The notes under the pieces are model-generated. The model did not search any database, was not told where the DNA came from, and saw nothing but the letters and a program-made list of their open reading frames with translations. A stretch of DNA of 59,898 nucleotides from assembly GCA_949285915.1 (NCBI GenBank), contig CASDZW010000010.1, positions 1 through 59,898 on the forward strand. The letters are read 5' to 3'. This stretch comes from an uncultured Collinsella sp. GTDB lineage: Bacteria; Actinomycetota; Coriobacteriia; Coriobacteriales; Coriobacteriaceae. Position numbers and translations under genes: made by a program. This document shows positions 23,841-32,992 of the stretch, piece by piece (the first letter of the stretch is position 1; every line of letters starts with the position of its first letter).

Positions 23841-25463
23841 ATGAGCCAGCGCATGAGAATCGGCTATATTGCCGTCTTTGTGGCGGGTGTTGCGCTTATG
23901 TTGGCGCCTGCTTTAACCGATGTGTTCTGGTTTGACGAAGCCTACTCCATTGCGCTTGCTCGCCAGAGCCTGCCCGAAATCTGGCGCATCGGTGCCGAGG
24001 ACGTACACCCTCTTCTTTACTATGTACTCTTGCATGGCGTACGCGCCCTTTTTGGCGAAAGCGTTATCGCATACCGCCTGTTTAGCGTCGCCGGTATGAT
24101 TGCCACGGCGTTGCTAGGCCCCACGCTCGTACGACGGGACTTTGGGGCGCGCATAGGGCTCCTCTATAGCGCGCTCGTGTTCTTAACCCCGTATGTCCTC
24201 TTTCAAGCGACCGAGATTCGCATGTACAGCTGGGCGATGTTCGCTGTCATGCTGTGCTTCCTTATGACGCTGCGTATCGTGTACGCGCTTCGTCAGAAGC
24301 CGGGCGAGAACGTGCCTCTTTCCTGGTGGCTTGTCTTTGGTATTTCGAGCTTTGCGGCGGCGTCGCTGCACTACTATGCGCTGCTTGCTGCATTCATGCT
24401 GAACCTTATGGTTCTTGTCGAGCTTGTGCGCGTGCGCGCGCCGCGTCGTGAGGCGCTGCGGTTTGTGGTGAGCGCGGTGCTGCAGGTCGCCTTGTATGCT
24501 CCTTGGCTGCTCACCCTCATTGCAAAAATGGGAGATATGACGGGCGGCAGATTCTGGATTGCCCCGCTTAGCGTGAAATCGCTGGTGCAGCTCGTCTTGT
24601 ATCCGCTCATTACCCCTGCGATGAGCGTAGGGGCTGCGCACCTGTTTGGAGATGAGGCATCCGCCCTGTTGCCGGGTGTTCTTATGGTCGTGACGGTAGT
24701 GCTTACCCTTTGTGCGGCGGGATGCCTTCTGGCGGGCAACATCGCGTTGCTAAAGAGCGAGGAGCGCCTTGCGATGGCGCTTCGCCGGGGAGCCGTCCTC
24801 TACCTCGGTATCATCGCGCTCGGTGGGGCAGTCTCCCTTGTGCTGGGGACGATGGTGCTCTATTGCCGCTACCTTGTGATTGCATTGCCGCCCCTGATGC
24901 TCGCCCTTGCCGTGAGCGTTTGCAAGATGCGGGCGCGCGGAAGATGGCGCATGCTTGCCGGGGCAATGCTCGCGGCATTGGCGCTCTTCCAGACCATATC
25001 AGCTGCAGAGCTTGCCTATGACCCGGCGAATAGCGCCGTGCGCGACGCCGTGCTTGACGTTGCGTACAGAGATGATGGCAAGCGCCGCCCCGTCGTCTCC
25101 AACGACATCATCGCCTTGGGAACGTTGACCACGCACGAGCTCGTAGACGGTGAGGCGGGGGAAACGGCGCCCGAGCTTGGACCGGAGCTTGTGTATGCAG
25201 ATGACATATCGGGCTATTGGTCTGCGGCGTACGACTGCTTTGCGCCGGCGCTCACCTGTACCGAGGATACGGAGGCGCTGGCGTCCTCTGCTCCTGACGG
25301 TGAGATTGTTTGGCTATCGCGCAACCAAAGGGAGGATAGCGCCGCTGTGAAGGACCTTCTGGAACGCGGGTTTACCGAGGTGGACGTGCAGACCATTTGG
25401 AGGCCTTACGAGCGGGATACCTATGTGATTACGCTGTTGAGGGGGCCGGTGTCGCACCAGTAA
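23841..25463 (+). CDS. GT-C type membrane glycosyltransferase (PMT/ArnT-like)
   Basis: 540-residue polytopic membrane protein with about ten spans. The first external loop has FWFDEAYSIAL followed by EDVHPLLYYVLLHG, the acidic and HP-x-YY motifs typical of GT-C enzymes that take polyprenyl-phosphate sugars (dolichol-mannosyltransferase / ArnT / arabinofuranosyltransferase superfamily). The C-terminal ~130 residues are soluble and likely extracytoplasmic. ATG after GGGGGAGAGG; an upstream in-frame start lacks support. It stands alone between a terminator and a PadR gene. Donor and acceptor are unknown; cell-envelope glycan or protein glycosylation is inferred. Confidence 0.75.
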   Translation: MSQRMRIGYIAVFVAGVALMLAPALTDVFWFDEAYSIALARQSLPEIWRIGAEDVHPLLYYVLLHGVRALFGESVIAYRLFSVAGMIATALLGPTLVRRDFGARIGLLYSALVFLTPYVLFQATEIRMYSWAMFAVMLCFLMTLRIVYALRQKPGENVPLSWWLVFGISSFAAASLHYYALLAAFMLNLMVLVELVRVRAPRREALRFVVSAVLQVALYAPWLLTLIAKMGDMTGGRFWIAPLSVKSLVQLVLYPLITPAMSVGAAHLFGDEASALLPGVLMVVTVVLTLCAAGCLLAGNIALLKSEERLAMALRRGAVLYLGIIALGGAVSLVLGTMVLYCRYLVIALPPLMLALAVSVCKMRARGRWRMLAGAMLAALALFQTISAAELAYDPANSAVRDAVLDVAYRDDGKRRPVVSNDIIALGTLTTHELVDGEAGETAPELGPELVYADDISGYWSAAYDCFAPALTCTEDTEALASSAPDGEIVWLSRNQREDSAAVKDLLERGFTEVDVQTIWRPYERDTYVITLLRGPVSHQ

Positions 25464-25584
25464 AGAATGCGACAAGGCGTGAGACGCCAAAGCAGCCCTC
25501 AGCTATTTATAAAAAAGTATATCGACAGACATAGTACATCGTGTTACATTATGCGTGAGGAACAGCATCCAAGGAGGTGACGCG

Positions 25585-25935
25585 ATGGCCACACGCGATG
25601 CAGTGAGCGACCTTATTCGTGGAAACATCGATGCCATTATCCTGTGCGTGCTCTCGGACGGGGACAGCTATGGGTACGAAATCCTAAAGGAGATCGCCCA
25701 GACCAGTCGGGGTGCGTACGAGATGAAGGAGCCCTCGCTTTACACGAGCCTGAAGCGCCTCGAGAGCCAAGGCTTTGTGGAGAGCTACTGGGGCGACGAG
25801 ACCCAAGGGGCGCGGCGCAAGTACTACCGCGTAACCGATGCGGGTAAGACCGAATTAGCCGCCGCTACCGAGCGCTGGGTGCATGTACGCGAGATTATCG
25901 ACCGCTTGCTCAAGCAGGACGGGGGAGAGAGATGA
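25585..25935 (+). CDS. PadR-family transcriptional regulator
   Basis: 116-residue winged-helix repressor: GNIDAIILCVLSDGDSYGYE, then PSLYTSLKRLESQGFVESYW and KYYRVTDAGK, the standard PadR core. Perfect ribosome-binding site AAGGAGGTGA. Upstream is an AT-rich stretch (about 25500-25550) holding an imperfect palindrome around AGTACATCGTGTTACATT, a likely promoter/operator. Its ATGA overlap with the next gene couples it to a HAAS-domain membrane protein, a common PadR pairing. Confidence 0.92.
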   Translation: MATRDAVSDLIRGNIDAIILCVLSDGDSYGYEILKEIAQTSRGAYEMKEPSLYTSLKRLESQGFVESYWGDETQGARRKYYRVTDAGKTELAAATERWVHVREIIDRLLKQDGGER

Positions 25936-27158
25936 ACGAGCTGAGGATGTACGTCGAGCATCTCTTTGAGGGCAAGGTCCTCACGGCAGAGATGATCGAG
26001 CTGAAAGAGGAGATGTACGGGAACCTCGTTGCGCGCTACGAGGATTATCTGGCGAGCGGCATGGATGCTGCCGAGGCACTCGAGAAGACCAAAGCGAGCA
26101 TCACGAGCGTTGAGGACGTCCTCGCGGGTGAAGATGCGGGTGAGGCGGTTGGGGGCGGGGGCTCGGCGGCGCGACCCGCCGCGGCTGCTGAACCGACCAC
26201 GGAGCCGGCGTCGCCGGCTCAGACCGAACCGCCTGCCGCCGAGACCGCGGTGCTGCCTGGTGCTTCCGCCGCACATGCCGCGGGTACACCTGTGCCGCCC
26301 CAGACTGAGCCGGAGCTTGCGGACCTCGCCACGCCCGCAATGGGTCGCAAGATTACGAAAAAGGTTCTCATCGCGAGCTTGATCGCCCTTGTATTCGTAG
26401 TGTTCGCGCTGTTCTTTGGGCTCTTGGCGGTCGGTTGCGTATCGTTTGGCGTGACCGGTGGCGAGCAGGGGCAGGTTACGACCACCAACACCGTGCAGCG
26501 TACCGATAACGGTGCCGCGGACAGCACGGCGGGCACCAGTGCAGCGGGCAACAATGGCGCTGCGGGCAACGGTGACGCCGCGGCCAACGGCAGCGCTGCC
26601 GGCAACGCCGGCCAAGGTCAGTCGGCCACGCCTCGTTTCGAGGACCCGGAGGATCAGGTGGAGTACGAGGCTACGAGCGCGCTCGACAGCGCCATCGCCA
26701 ACCAGACCGCTGCGAGCTTGGCCGAGATGGCGGGTGCTGGAAACACTCCGGCAAATATGGTGCGGTCGCTGCCACTTAGCGAGTATGCGGGTTCCACGGG
26801 AGGCGATACCCAGCAGGTGAGGTTCAACGTGCGCTACGACAACGTCTCTGACCTTATTGATGGTGACGCCATTGACCGAGCGCTCCTCTACAACGCCACA
26901 GCCCTAATGAGCGCCCACAGCGGCATCCAGCAAGTGACCATCACGGTGCATGAGCAGTACGACAGCGACTACGACACCGATACCTACACGTTTGACCGTG
27001 CAACGCTCGAGCATGCCTACAACAACGCCAGCAACGGCGCAATCACGGTGCTCGACAGCTCGCTCTTTGCGAGCGAGGAGGCGTGGCAGGCCGTGCGCGA
27101 CTACGTGTTTCGTGAGAACTTCTGCGAGCGCCAAGTCGATTTCGCAGAGGTCGAGTAA
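25932..27158 (+). CDS. HAAS-domain single-span membrane protein
   Basis: 408 residues: N-terminal HAAS/DUF1700-like helical domain (about 1-65; ELRMYVEHLFEG, YEDYLASGMDAAEALEK), an Ala/Pro/Glu-rich linker (70-135), one membrane span (about 142-170, KKVLIASLIALVFVVFALFF), an Ala/Gly/Asn low-complexity stretch (190-230), and an extracytoplasmic domain (about 240-408) of unknown fold. HAAS proteins are thought to act with PadR regulators in membrane or envelope sensing. Here the small sensor domain is fused to a large external domain, which suggests signal transfer across the membrane; this is inference. Confidence 0.78.
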   Translation: MNELRMYVEHLFEGKVLTAEMIELKEEMYGNLVARYEDYLASGMDAAEALEKTKASITSVEDVLAGEDAGEAVGGGGSAARPAAAAEPTTEPASPAQTEPPAAETAVLPGASAAHAAGTPVPPQTEPELADLATPAMGRKITKKVLIASLIALVFVVFALFFGLLAVGCVSFGVTGGEQGQVTTTNTVQRTDNGAADSTAGTSAAGNNGAAGNGDAAANGSAAGNAGQGQSATPRFEDPEDQVEYEATSALDSAIANQTAASLAEMAGAGNTPANMVRSLPLSEYAGSTGGDTQQVRFNVRYDNVSDLIDGDAIDRALLYNATALMSAHSGIQQVTITVHEQYDSDYDTDTYTFDRATLEHAYNNASNGAITVLDSSLFASEEAWQAVRDYVFRENFCERQVDFAEVE

Positions 27159-27216
27159 GTAGATACGTTCTGCCCGGGTTGGGCCGCAGGACGGTAATTC
27201 GTAAACGTATCGCATG

Positions 27217-27242
27217 GGGGCGCCACCTTAGCGTGGCGCCCC
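27217..27242 (+). terminator. Hairpin after the HAAS gene
   Basis: GGGGCGCCAC-CTTAGC-GTGGCGCCCC perfect 10-base stem; the following AATTG is not a T-run, so strength is uncertain. Confidence 0.6.
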
Positions 27243-27349
27243 AATTGTGCATTAGTTGCAATACATTACGAAGGACTTACCCCTTTTAGCGGAATTGGTG
27301 AAGACCGTATGAGCGGGCACCGGTGACGGCATAATACCTCGGACAAGGA

Positions 27350-27376
27350 AATACGTTATCTAATTGGTATCGTATT
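27350..27376. promoter_or_regulatory. Inverted repeat upstream of the 187-residue unknown gene
   Basis: AATACGTTA and TATCGTATT pair over nine positions with one mismatch around a nine-base centre, 41-68 bases before the start codon. Candidate operator. Confidence 0.35.
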
Positions 27377-27417
27377 GCCGAATGCGCCCAAGGGCGCTGG
27401 TGAGAAAGGTCTCGATT

Positions 27418-27981
27418 ATGTCTGAGAATACGGTCATGCACGGTGCGGTTGCTGCTGCCGAGCCGAGCGTTCGCGAGGCGGCGCTTGAGGCGGAGGATGC
27501 TCGCCGCGCGCTGGTTGCGGAGCTTGCGGGCCTAGGGGCGACGATGGCCGCCGCCATGGACGCCGATCCGAGCTTTATGCCCTGCGGACAGGCCTTTGGT
27601 GTCGTGATTGATGGCTTGGCGGCTGCGGCAGCATCGACGAGTGCCGTGGAGCTCGGTGCACTCTCGGAGGTCGTGCGTGCCCGCAGCGAGCACGTGGCGG
27701 TGCACCGCGGCGTCTCGCAGGGAAGCGCCGCCGACGTGCGCCACGCCATGGGCGAGGCGTCGGGGAAGCCGACGATGCGTGCCCATCTGCTTGCCGAGCT
27801 CATGGGCATCGCCTTGGCGGCGCAGCGTGGCATGTCGCTCGGTGCCATGTCGGACGAGGTGAACGAGCTGCTCGTCCGGGGGCTCGATGCGCTTTCTTAT
27901 GGCGAGGATACCGAGTACGTGGTGGAGTGTCTCGCGAACTGCGCGTCGGCATCTGCTCACGCGTTCGCGCTCGTGGCGTAA
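27418..27981 (+). CDS. Alanine-rich helical protein of unknown function
   Basis: 187 residues, mostly Ala/Glu/Leu-rich helix with no signal peptide, membrane span or recognised motif. Two Cys-containing spots (FMPCGQAFG and VECLANCASA). ATG after GAGAAAGG; an upstream in-frame start would add 18 nonconserved basic residues. Ends four bases from the convergent LysR gene. Soluble cytoplasmic protein; function not guessed. Confidence 0.65.
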   Translation: MSENTVMHGAVAAAEPSVREAALEAEDARRALVAELAGLGATMAAAMDADPSFMPCGQAFGVVIDGLAAAAASTSAVELGALSEVVRARSEHVAVHRGVSQGSAADVRHAMGEASGKPTMRAHLLAELMGIALAAQRGMSLGAMSDEVNELLVRGLDALSYGEDTEYVVECLANCASASAHAFALVA

Positions 27982-27984
27982 GCG

Positions 27985-28887
27985 TCAGGCGTTCTGGGCG
28001 ATTGCGGAGCGCAAGAGCTGCATAAACGCCTCCATAACAGGGGTTACCCACTTTTGGTCGCGATACAGGAGCTGAATCGCCATACGGGGCAGCTCGAGGG
28101 TGGTGCGAAGCTGCACAAGAGATCCGGTTTTCAAGGCGGTTGAGGCGGAGAAGCGCGGCACCAGCGCAACGCCCGCGCCGTCGGCCGCAAGGCGAACGAG
28201 CATCTCGGTGCTGCCCGTCTCGATAGTGGGAGTGACAACAATGTCGTGCTCGGCGAGGGCGCGGTCGAAATCGTGCCGGTAGCTCTCGCCTCGTTCTGTC
28301 AAAACAAAGGGCAGGCGTGCCAGGCCCTTGGGGTCGATCGCGGTATCGGCCTCGGGAACAAGGCCGGGTGCGGCTGCAAGCACCACCGCTTCGTCACGCA
28401 GCGTCTCCCGTGTAAAGCCCGGAAGCGTTATGGGCTGCTCGAAGGTGAGAATAAGATCGAGCTCGCCTCTGCGGCACTTGTCGGCAAGCTCCTCCAGGGC
28501 AGATGTCACTACGACGACCTGTGCCGCTGGGTGCTCACGCGCAAATACGGCGAGCACGGGCGGCAACAGCGAGGTGGCGGTTGACTCCACGCTGCCGATG
28601 CGAAGCGTGCCGGTCAAGTCCCTCTCGTCGGCAGCGGGGGAGACGGCTGCCGCGGCGGCAGACGCAGCCTCCATGAGAATGTGGGCATGAAAAGCAAAGG
28701 TGCGGCCCGCGTCGGTCAGGATGACGCCGCGCGGCACCCGCTCGAAAAGTGCCGCGCCTAGCTCGGCTTCCAGCTGCTTAATCTGCATGGTGACCGCAGA
28801 TTGGGAATAGCCGAGCTTGACGGCCGCATGCGAGAAGCTGCCCACTTCGGCAACTTTTAAAAAGGTCTCCACTACGCGCAGCTCCAT
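27985..28887 (-). CDS. LysR-family transcriptional regulator
   Basis: 300 residues: N-terminal winged HTH (MELRVVETFLKVAEVGSFSH, then AAVKLGYSQSAVTMQIKQLE and RGVILTDAG) and a periplasmic-binding-like effector domain. The ATG after AAAGGGACAAGGG is preferred; an extension upstream would put a hydrophobic peptide before the HTH. Divergent from the PLP decarboxylase with a 143-base shared region, the classic LysR arrangement, so it probably controls that gene in response to a substrate or product. Confidence 0.93.
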   Translation of the reverse strand: MELRVVETFLKVAEVGSFSHAAVKLGYSQSAVTMQIKQLEAELGAALFERVPRGVILTDAGRTFAFHAHILMEAASAAAAAVSPAADERDLTGTLRIGSVESTATSLLPPVLAVFAREHPAAQVVVVTSALEELADKCRRGELDLILTFEQPITLPGFTRETLRDEAVVLAAAPGLVPEADTAIDPKGLARLPFVLTERGESYRHDFDRALAEHDIVVTPTIETGSTEMLVRLAADGAGVALVPRFSASTALKTGSLVQLRTTLELPRMAIQLLYRDQKWVTPVMEAFMQLLRSAIAQNA

Positions 28888-28942
28888 CCCTTGTCCCTTT
28901 CCACGGTTCGCACTGTTGCAGACAGATATCAAAAGTATTGAT

Positions 28943-28959
28943 GCAAGTATAGCAAGTAT
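28943..28959. promoter_or_regulatory. Tandem GCAAGTAT words in the LysR/decarboxylase gap
   Basis: GCAAGTAT occurs at 28943-28950 and 28952-28959 inside an AT-rich stretch of the divergent region. Position and spacing suit a LysR recognition or activation site. Confidence 0.4.
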
Positions 28960-29030
28960 GAAATTTACATATGGACAACTCCCGACGATGATAGTGCCGT
29001 ACCGCACGAACGCAACGAGGGAGGATGCCC

Positions 29031-30449
29031 ATGTACACCCGCGAGACGCAGATGGAACAAGAGGTCGAGCGCGCCGCCGTGCGCTTTGTATGCGATCTCT
29101 TTGAGCGCAACCGCAACCTGTCGGACGGGCCGGTCATCAACGAGCCCGCGCCGGAGCACCTTGCTCGACTCGCCGAGCGCACCATCCCCGCTGAAGGGCG
29201 TCCGCTTGAGGAGGTCGTCCGCGAGATGGAGCGCGACGTGATCGGCTACGGCTACAACGCCGACCATGCTCGCTTCATGGGTTTTGTGCCGGGACCGACC
29301 TCGGCCATCTCGTGGCTGGGCGATATGATCTCGGCGGGATACAACCGCCATGCGGGAAGTGTTGCCAACTATCCCGCGGGACACGCCGTGGAGGAAGGCC
29401 TCATCCGCTGGCTCTGCGACAAGGCGGGATTCCCGGCGGGTGCGAGCGGAACCTTTGTCTCGGGCGGGTCGATGGCAAACTTCACCGCCTGTGTGGCCGC
29501 GCGCGACACGGTTCTCGACGAGCGCGATTGGCCGCGCGCGGTGGCGTACGTGTCCGGGCAGACGCACAGCTCGGTCGCTAAGGGCCTGCGCATGATGGGC
29601 GTGACCGATGCGCGCATCCGCACCATCGCAGTCGACGACCTGTTCCGCATGAGGACTGACGAACTCGCCCGTGCCATTCATGAGGACCGAGCGGCCGGAC
29701 TCGCCCCGTTTATGGTCATCGCCACGGCGGGCACCACCAATACGGGGTCGGTCGACCCTCTGCCCGAGATCGCCGCCATCTGCCGGCGCGAGGGCCTGTG
29801 GATGCACGTCGACGGAGCTTTTGGTGCAAGCGTGCTTCTCACGCGCTACCGCGATCAGCTTGCGGGCGTGGATCTCGCCGACTCGCTCAGCTGGGACGCG
29901 CATAAGTGGCTCTTCCAGACCTATTCGTGCAGCATGTTGCTCGTGCGCGACGAGCGTACGCTGCTCAAGAGCTTCAGCGCGCACCCCGAGTATCTTGCTG
30001 ACCTGGAAGGCGACGCTGATCTGGTGAATCCCTGGGATCTGGGACCTGAGCTTACCCGCCCCGCTCGCGGGCTCAAGCTGTGGTTCACGTTGCAGGTGAT
30101 GGGCGCCGACGGCATGGCCGATTGCATCGAGCACGGCTTCGACCTCGCCCGCTGGGCGGAGGACGAGCTGCGTGCCACGCCGGATGTTGAGATTGTTTCG
30201 CCCGCGCAGATGGCCATGGTGAACTTCCGCTTCGCACCGGCAGACATGAGCGAGCCCGAGCGCGATGCCCTCAACGCACGCGTCTCCGCGCGCATGCTCG
30301 AGAGCGGCTACGCGGGCGTCTTCACCACCGAGCTCGCCGGTAAGAAGATGCTGCGCCTTTGCGCGATCCATCCCCGCACGCATGAGGAGGAGGTGCGCGA
30401 GATCGTGCGCAGGCTCGCAGCCTTCGCGGCGGAAGAGCTTGGCGCGTAG
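29031..30449 (+). CDS. Group II PLP-dependent amino acid decarboxylase
   Basis: Pyridoxal_deC family enzyme, 472 residues, cytoplasmic. The PLP lysine is Lys292 in SWDAHKWLFQ, preceded by ATAGTTNTGSVDPLPEI and the PLP-ring-binding MHVDGAFGAS. The family decarboxylates aromatic amino acids, Trp, Tyr, Glu, Asp or diaminobutyrate; the best general match by eye is the aromatic-L-amino-acid/tryptophan group, but substrate cannot be fixed from sequence. Start at the second of two ATGs, six bases after GGAGG. Divergent LysR partner; no amino acid/amine antiporter is next to it, unlike typical acid-resistance loci. Confidence 0.85.
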   Translation: MYTRETQMEQEVERAAVRFVCDLFERNRNLSDGPVINEPAPEHLARLAERTIPAEGRPLEEVVREMERDVIGYGYNADHARFMGFVPGPTSAISWLGDMISAGYNRHAGSVANYPAGHAVEEGLIRWLCDKAGFPAGASGTFVSGGSMANFTACVAARDTVLDERDWPRAVAYVSGQTHSSVAKGLRMMGVTDARIRTIAVDDLFRMRTDELARAIHEDRAAGLAPFMVIATAGTTNTGSVDPLPEIAAICRREGLWMHVDGAFGASVLLTRYRDQLAGVDLADSLSWDAHKWLFQTYSCSMLLVRDERTLLKSFSAHPEYLADLEGDADLVNPWDLGPELTRPARGLKLWFTLQVMGADGMADCIEHGFDLARWAEDELRATPDVEIVSPAQMAMVNFRFAPADMSEPERDALNARVSARMLESGYAGVFTTELAGKKMLRLCAIHPRTHEEEVREIVRRLAAFAAEELGA

Positions 30450-30546
30450 GTACGCAAGAGACGTGTTATGAGGCGGCAGAGCGCACGCCGCGCACAAGAA
30501 GCGGCGAGAAGGGTATGCGGAGAGGTGTTTGGGGGCGTGCTGCGCC

Positions 30547-30697
30547 AAAAATGCAGCTATTCAACAATCTGATGCAAACCGTGCGAGTATATAGCTCTGA
30601 GCTCCCTTTGCTTATGGGGGATAACCACGGGGTTCTCTGCCAGCGGAATGCGGCGTACGCGCGCGATGCTGTTGAGATTGTTGAATAACTGAAAAAA
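30547..30697 (+). repeat. Terminal-inverted-repeat element, copy 1 (151 bp)
   Basis: The left end (30547-30572; AAAAATGCAGCTATTCAAC then AATCTGA) is identical over 26 bases to the left end of the element at 57357. The right end (30675-30697; AGATTGTTGAATAACTG then AAAAAA) is its inverted complement with one mismatch in 17. The 100-base interior is unrelated to that of the other copy and holds no credible gene. It lies 97 bases after the decarboxylase stop. Could be a non-autonomous mobile element or a stem-closed RNA/terminator. Confidence 0.8.
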
Positions 30698-30844
30698 CGG
30701 CGCGGCGCATAGAGCTTTATCGCTGCGAAAGGTGCCGCCGCCCCGCCGCACGTTGCTTTCTCGCCAATTGAATGCCGCCGTTGGTAACCGGTTGGAAACA
30801 CACGCGCCGCTCACGGGATTGTGGGCGGCGCCCCTGCCTGCCTT

Positions 30845-30853
30845 TGCTACACT
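30845..30853 (+). promoter_or_regulatory. Extended -10 promoter of the leu leader
   Basis: TGCTACACT (TGn plus TACACT) about 55 bases before the leader peptide start. No good -35 at standard spacing. The 147 bases between the repeat element and this site show only GC-rich sequence with no gene. Confidence 0.5.
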
Positions 30854-30908
30854 TCATACCAATGCAGTGCCGGGAGTCGGCGCTGCCGGCGAAGGGACTC
30901 GCGGCACT

Positions 30909-31007
30909 ATGGTTATGGGAGAGAACATCTGGGCAGGTAAGGCCATCTCGGCCGCTGCCGCATGCTCGCTCCTAACCCTAGCGCTACTACGCGCCGATGC
31001 GCGCTAG
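30909..31007 (+). CDS. leuL: Leucine operon leader peptide
   Basis: 32-residue peptide ending CSLLTLALLRADAR. The five Leu codons are CTC, CTA, CTA, CTA and CTA in a 14-codon tail; CTA is avoided almost everywhere else in this window, so translation should stall when charged Leu-tRNA is scarce. The Leu codons lie within the left arm of a hairpin (30976-31009) and a terminator follows before leuA. This is the classical amino-acid attenuation layout. Exact start (30909 or the ATG six bases on) is uncertain; upstream GAAGGGA is somewhat far. Confidence 0.8.
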   Translation: MVMGENIWAGKAISAAAACSLLTLALLRADAR

Positions 31008-31112
31008 GGTCCTTCCCGTCTGAGCGGTCGCAACCGCACGTTACTTAAGAAGCACCCCGACGCGCATCTACCCAACGCCTTGCAGGGCGTGACGCGCGAC
31101 GGGGTGCTTTTC
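30976..31112 (+). terminator. leu attenuator: stall-codon hairpin and terminator
   Basis: CCCTAGCGC (30976-30984, over the CTA codons) pairs exactly with GCGCTAGGG (31001-31009). The terminator stem AGCACCCCGACGCGC (31051-31065) pairs with GCGCGACGGGGTGCT (31094-31108, one mismatch), with a nested ACGCC/GGCGT hairpin, and ends in TTTT. Ribosome position on the leader should decide between these structures. The remaining 97 bases to leuA hold its ribosome-binding site AGGAGG. Confidence 0.85.
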
Positions 31113-31209
31113 CGTTGATAGGGTCTCACAATCACGTCACCTCCTGCATCGCCCGACCCGGCACAACGCCGGAGCGCCCGCGCCCCGGCCAGAGCAACAG
31201 GAGGACCGT

Positions 31210-32736
31210 ATGACCCGCAAGATCGCCATCTTTGACACCACGCTTCGTGACGGCGAGCAGTCGCCCGGCGCCAGCATGAACACCGAGGAAAAGCTCATTG
31301 TCGCGCGCCAGCTCATCCGCATGAACGTGGATGTTATCGAGGCGGGTTTCCCCATTTCGAGCCCCGGCGACTTCAAGAGCGTCTCCGAAATTGGTCGCCT
31401 CGCGGGCGACAAGTGCGTCGTTTGCGGCCTCACGCGTGCCGTCGATAAGGACATCGAGGTTGCGGCGGAGGCGCTCAAGACCGCCAAGCGCCCGCGTATC
31501 CACACCGGCCTCGGCGTCTCCCCAAGCCACCTGCGCGACAAGCTTCACCTAACCGAGGACGAGGCCATTGAGCGCGCCATCCGCGCCGTCAAGCTCGCCC
31601 GCAACTTTGTGGACGATGTCGAGTTCTACGCCGAGGACGCCGGCCGTGCCGACCAGGACTTCTTGGTGCGCATCATCGAGGCGGCCATCAAGGCGGGCGC
31701 CACGGTGGTGAACATCCCCGACACCACGGGCTATAACATGCCGTGGGCGTTCGGTGCGCGCATCGCCGATCTGCGTGCGCGCGTGGACGGCATCGAGGAT
31801 GCGACCATCTCCGTGCACACCCACAACGACCTCGGCATGGCGACGGCGCTCGCCATCGAGGCCGTGCGCAACGGCGCGACGCAGGTCGAGTGCACCATCA
31901 ACGGTCTTGGCGAGCGCGCGGGCAACACGGCGCTCGAAGAGGTGGTCATGGCCATCAAGATGCACGGTGCCGAGCTCGATGCGCACACCGACATCGTCAC
32001 CCAGGAGCTGACGCGTGCCTCCAAGCTCGTGAGCTCGATCACGGGCATGACGGTGCAGGCCAACAAGGCCATCGTTGGCGCCAATGCCTTTGCGCACAGC
32101 TCCGGCATCCACCAGGACGGTGTCCTCAAGGCGCGCGACACCTACGAGATCATCGACCCGGCAGACGTGGGTGCCGGCGGCTCGCAGATCATCCTCTCCG
32201 CCCGCAGCGGCCATGCAGCGCTGCGCCATCGTATGGCGGAGCTCGGTTATACCTTTGCCGATGATGAGTTTGAGAGCATCTACCAGGCGTTCCTCGAGGT
32301 CGCGGATAAGAAGAAGGAAGTATACGACGAGGACCTCGAATCCATCGTGCACGAGCGCGAGCGCGAGACAAAGGCTATCTGGACGCTCGGCGCCGTGCAG
32401 GTGTCCTGCGGTTTCCCGCTCACGCCTACGGCGACGCTCACGCTCGTGGGCGAGGACGGCGTCGAGCACACGGTGGCCGCCTTCGGCACTGGTCCTGTCG
32501 ACGCGGTCTACAAGGCCGTGAACCAGATCGTAAGCGTGGAAAACGACCTTTCCGAGTTTGCCATCAAGGCAATCACGCGTGGTATCGATGCACTGGGCGA
32601 GGTCACGGTGCGCGTAACGGCGGGCGACGGTCAGGTCTACACTGGGCGCGGCTCGGACAACGACATCATCGTGTCCTCTACCAAGGCCTACATCAACGCG
32701 CTCAACCGCCTCATCTCTGAGCAGCGGCAAGCGTAA
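31210..32736 (+). CDS. leuA: 2-isopropylmalate synthase
   Basis: First committed step of leucine synthesis: acetyl-CoA + 2-oxoisovalerate. 508 residues. [16 protein letters not shown] near the N-terminus gives the metal/2-oxoacid site, HTHNDLGMA the metal histidines, [14 protein letters not shown] the second signature; the C-terminal ~130 residues form the LeuA regulatory domain ([15 protein letters not shown]) where leucine inhibits. Cytoplasmic, first structural gene of leuACDB, behind the attenuator. Confidence 0.97.
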   Translation: MTRKIAIFDTTLRDGEQSPGASMNTEEKLIVARQLIRMNVDVIEAGFPISSPGDFKSVSEIGRLAGDKCVVCGLTRAVDKDIEVAAEALKTAKRPRIHTGLGVSPSHLRDKLHLTEDEAIERAIRAVKLARNFVDDVEFYAEDAGRADQDFLVRIIEAAIKAGATVVNIPDTTGYNMPWAFGARIADLRARVDGIEDATISVHTHNDLGMATALAIEAVRNGATQVECTINGLGERAGNTALEEVVMAIKMHGAELDAHTDIVTQELTRASKLVSSITGMTVQANKAIVGANAFAHSSGIHQDGVLKARDTYEIIDPADVGAGGSQIILSARSGHAALRHRMAELGYTFADDEFESIYQAFLEVADKKKEVYDEDLESIVHERERETKAIWTLGAVQVSCGFPLTPTATLTLVGEDGVEHTVAAFGTGPVDAVYKAVNQIVSVENDLSEFAIKAITRGIDALGEVTVRVTAGDGQVYTGRGSDNDIIVSSTKAYINALNRLISEQRQA

Positions 32737-32745
32737 GGCCACAAG

Positions 32746-32830
32746 GGGAGGTCCGGGTTTTCATCCCGTGCTCAAACAGCTTCGCGCTGCGCGCTCAGAA
32801 CTGCGCGCGGGACGAAACCCCGGACCTCCC
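32746..32830 (+). repeat. leu spacer hairpin A (type 1 core)
   Basis: Arms 32746-32768 and 32808-32830 pair at 21 of 23 positions. The 39-base core (TGCTCAAACAGCTTCGCG..., ending AACTGCGCG) is identical to that of hairpin C and can itself fold into CAGC/GCTG and CGCGC/GCGCG stems, giving a three-way junction. Starts ten bases after the leuA stop. No T-run follows, so it is not a plain terminator. Confidence 0.85.
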
Positions 32831-32879
32831 TCTGCACGGCTTCCTTTGTTTTCAGATTGCTCGATTGTTTGTTAACGAA

Positions 32880-32970
32880 GGGGCGGGCCGCACCCATCGT
32901 CCCGCGCGCAGTTCCGCAGGCCGCAGGCCGAGGACTGCCTGAGCACGGGATGATGGGTGCGGTCCGACCC
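32880..32970 (+). repeat. leu spacer hairpin B (type 2 core)
   Basis: Arms 32880-32904 and 32946-32970 pair over 25 positions with one mismatch and two G-T pairs. The 41-base core (starting CGCGCAGTTCCGCAGG) matches the reverse complement of core A at both ends and is 38/41 identical to core D. Ends 22 bases before leuC. The 49-base spacer between A and B is AT-richer than its surroundings. Confidence 0.85.
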
Positions 32971-32992
32971 GCAGGGATAAAAAGGAGTTGCA

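Noticed and set aside
25500-25555. Perfect PadR operator
   Set aside because: The AT-rich stretch holds only an imperfect palindrome, so it is mentioned with the padR gene and not listed as a defined site.
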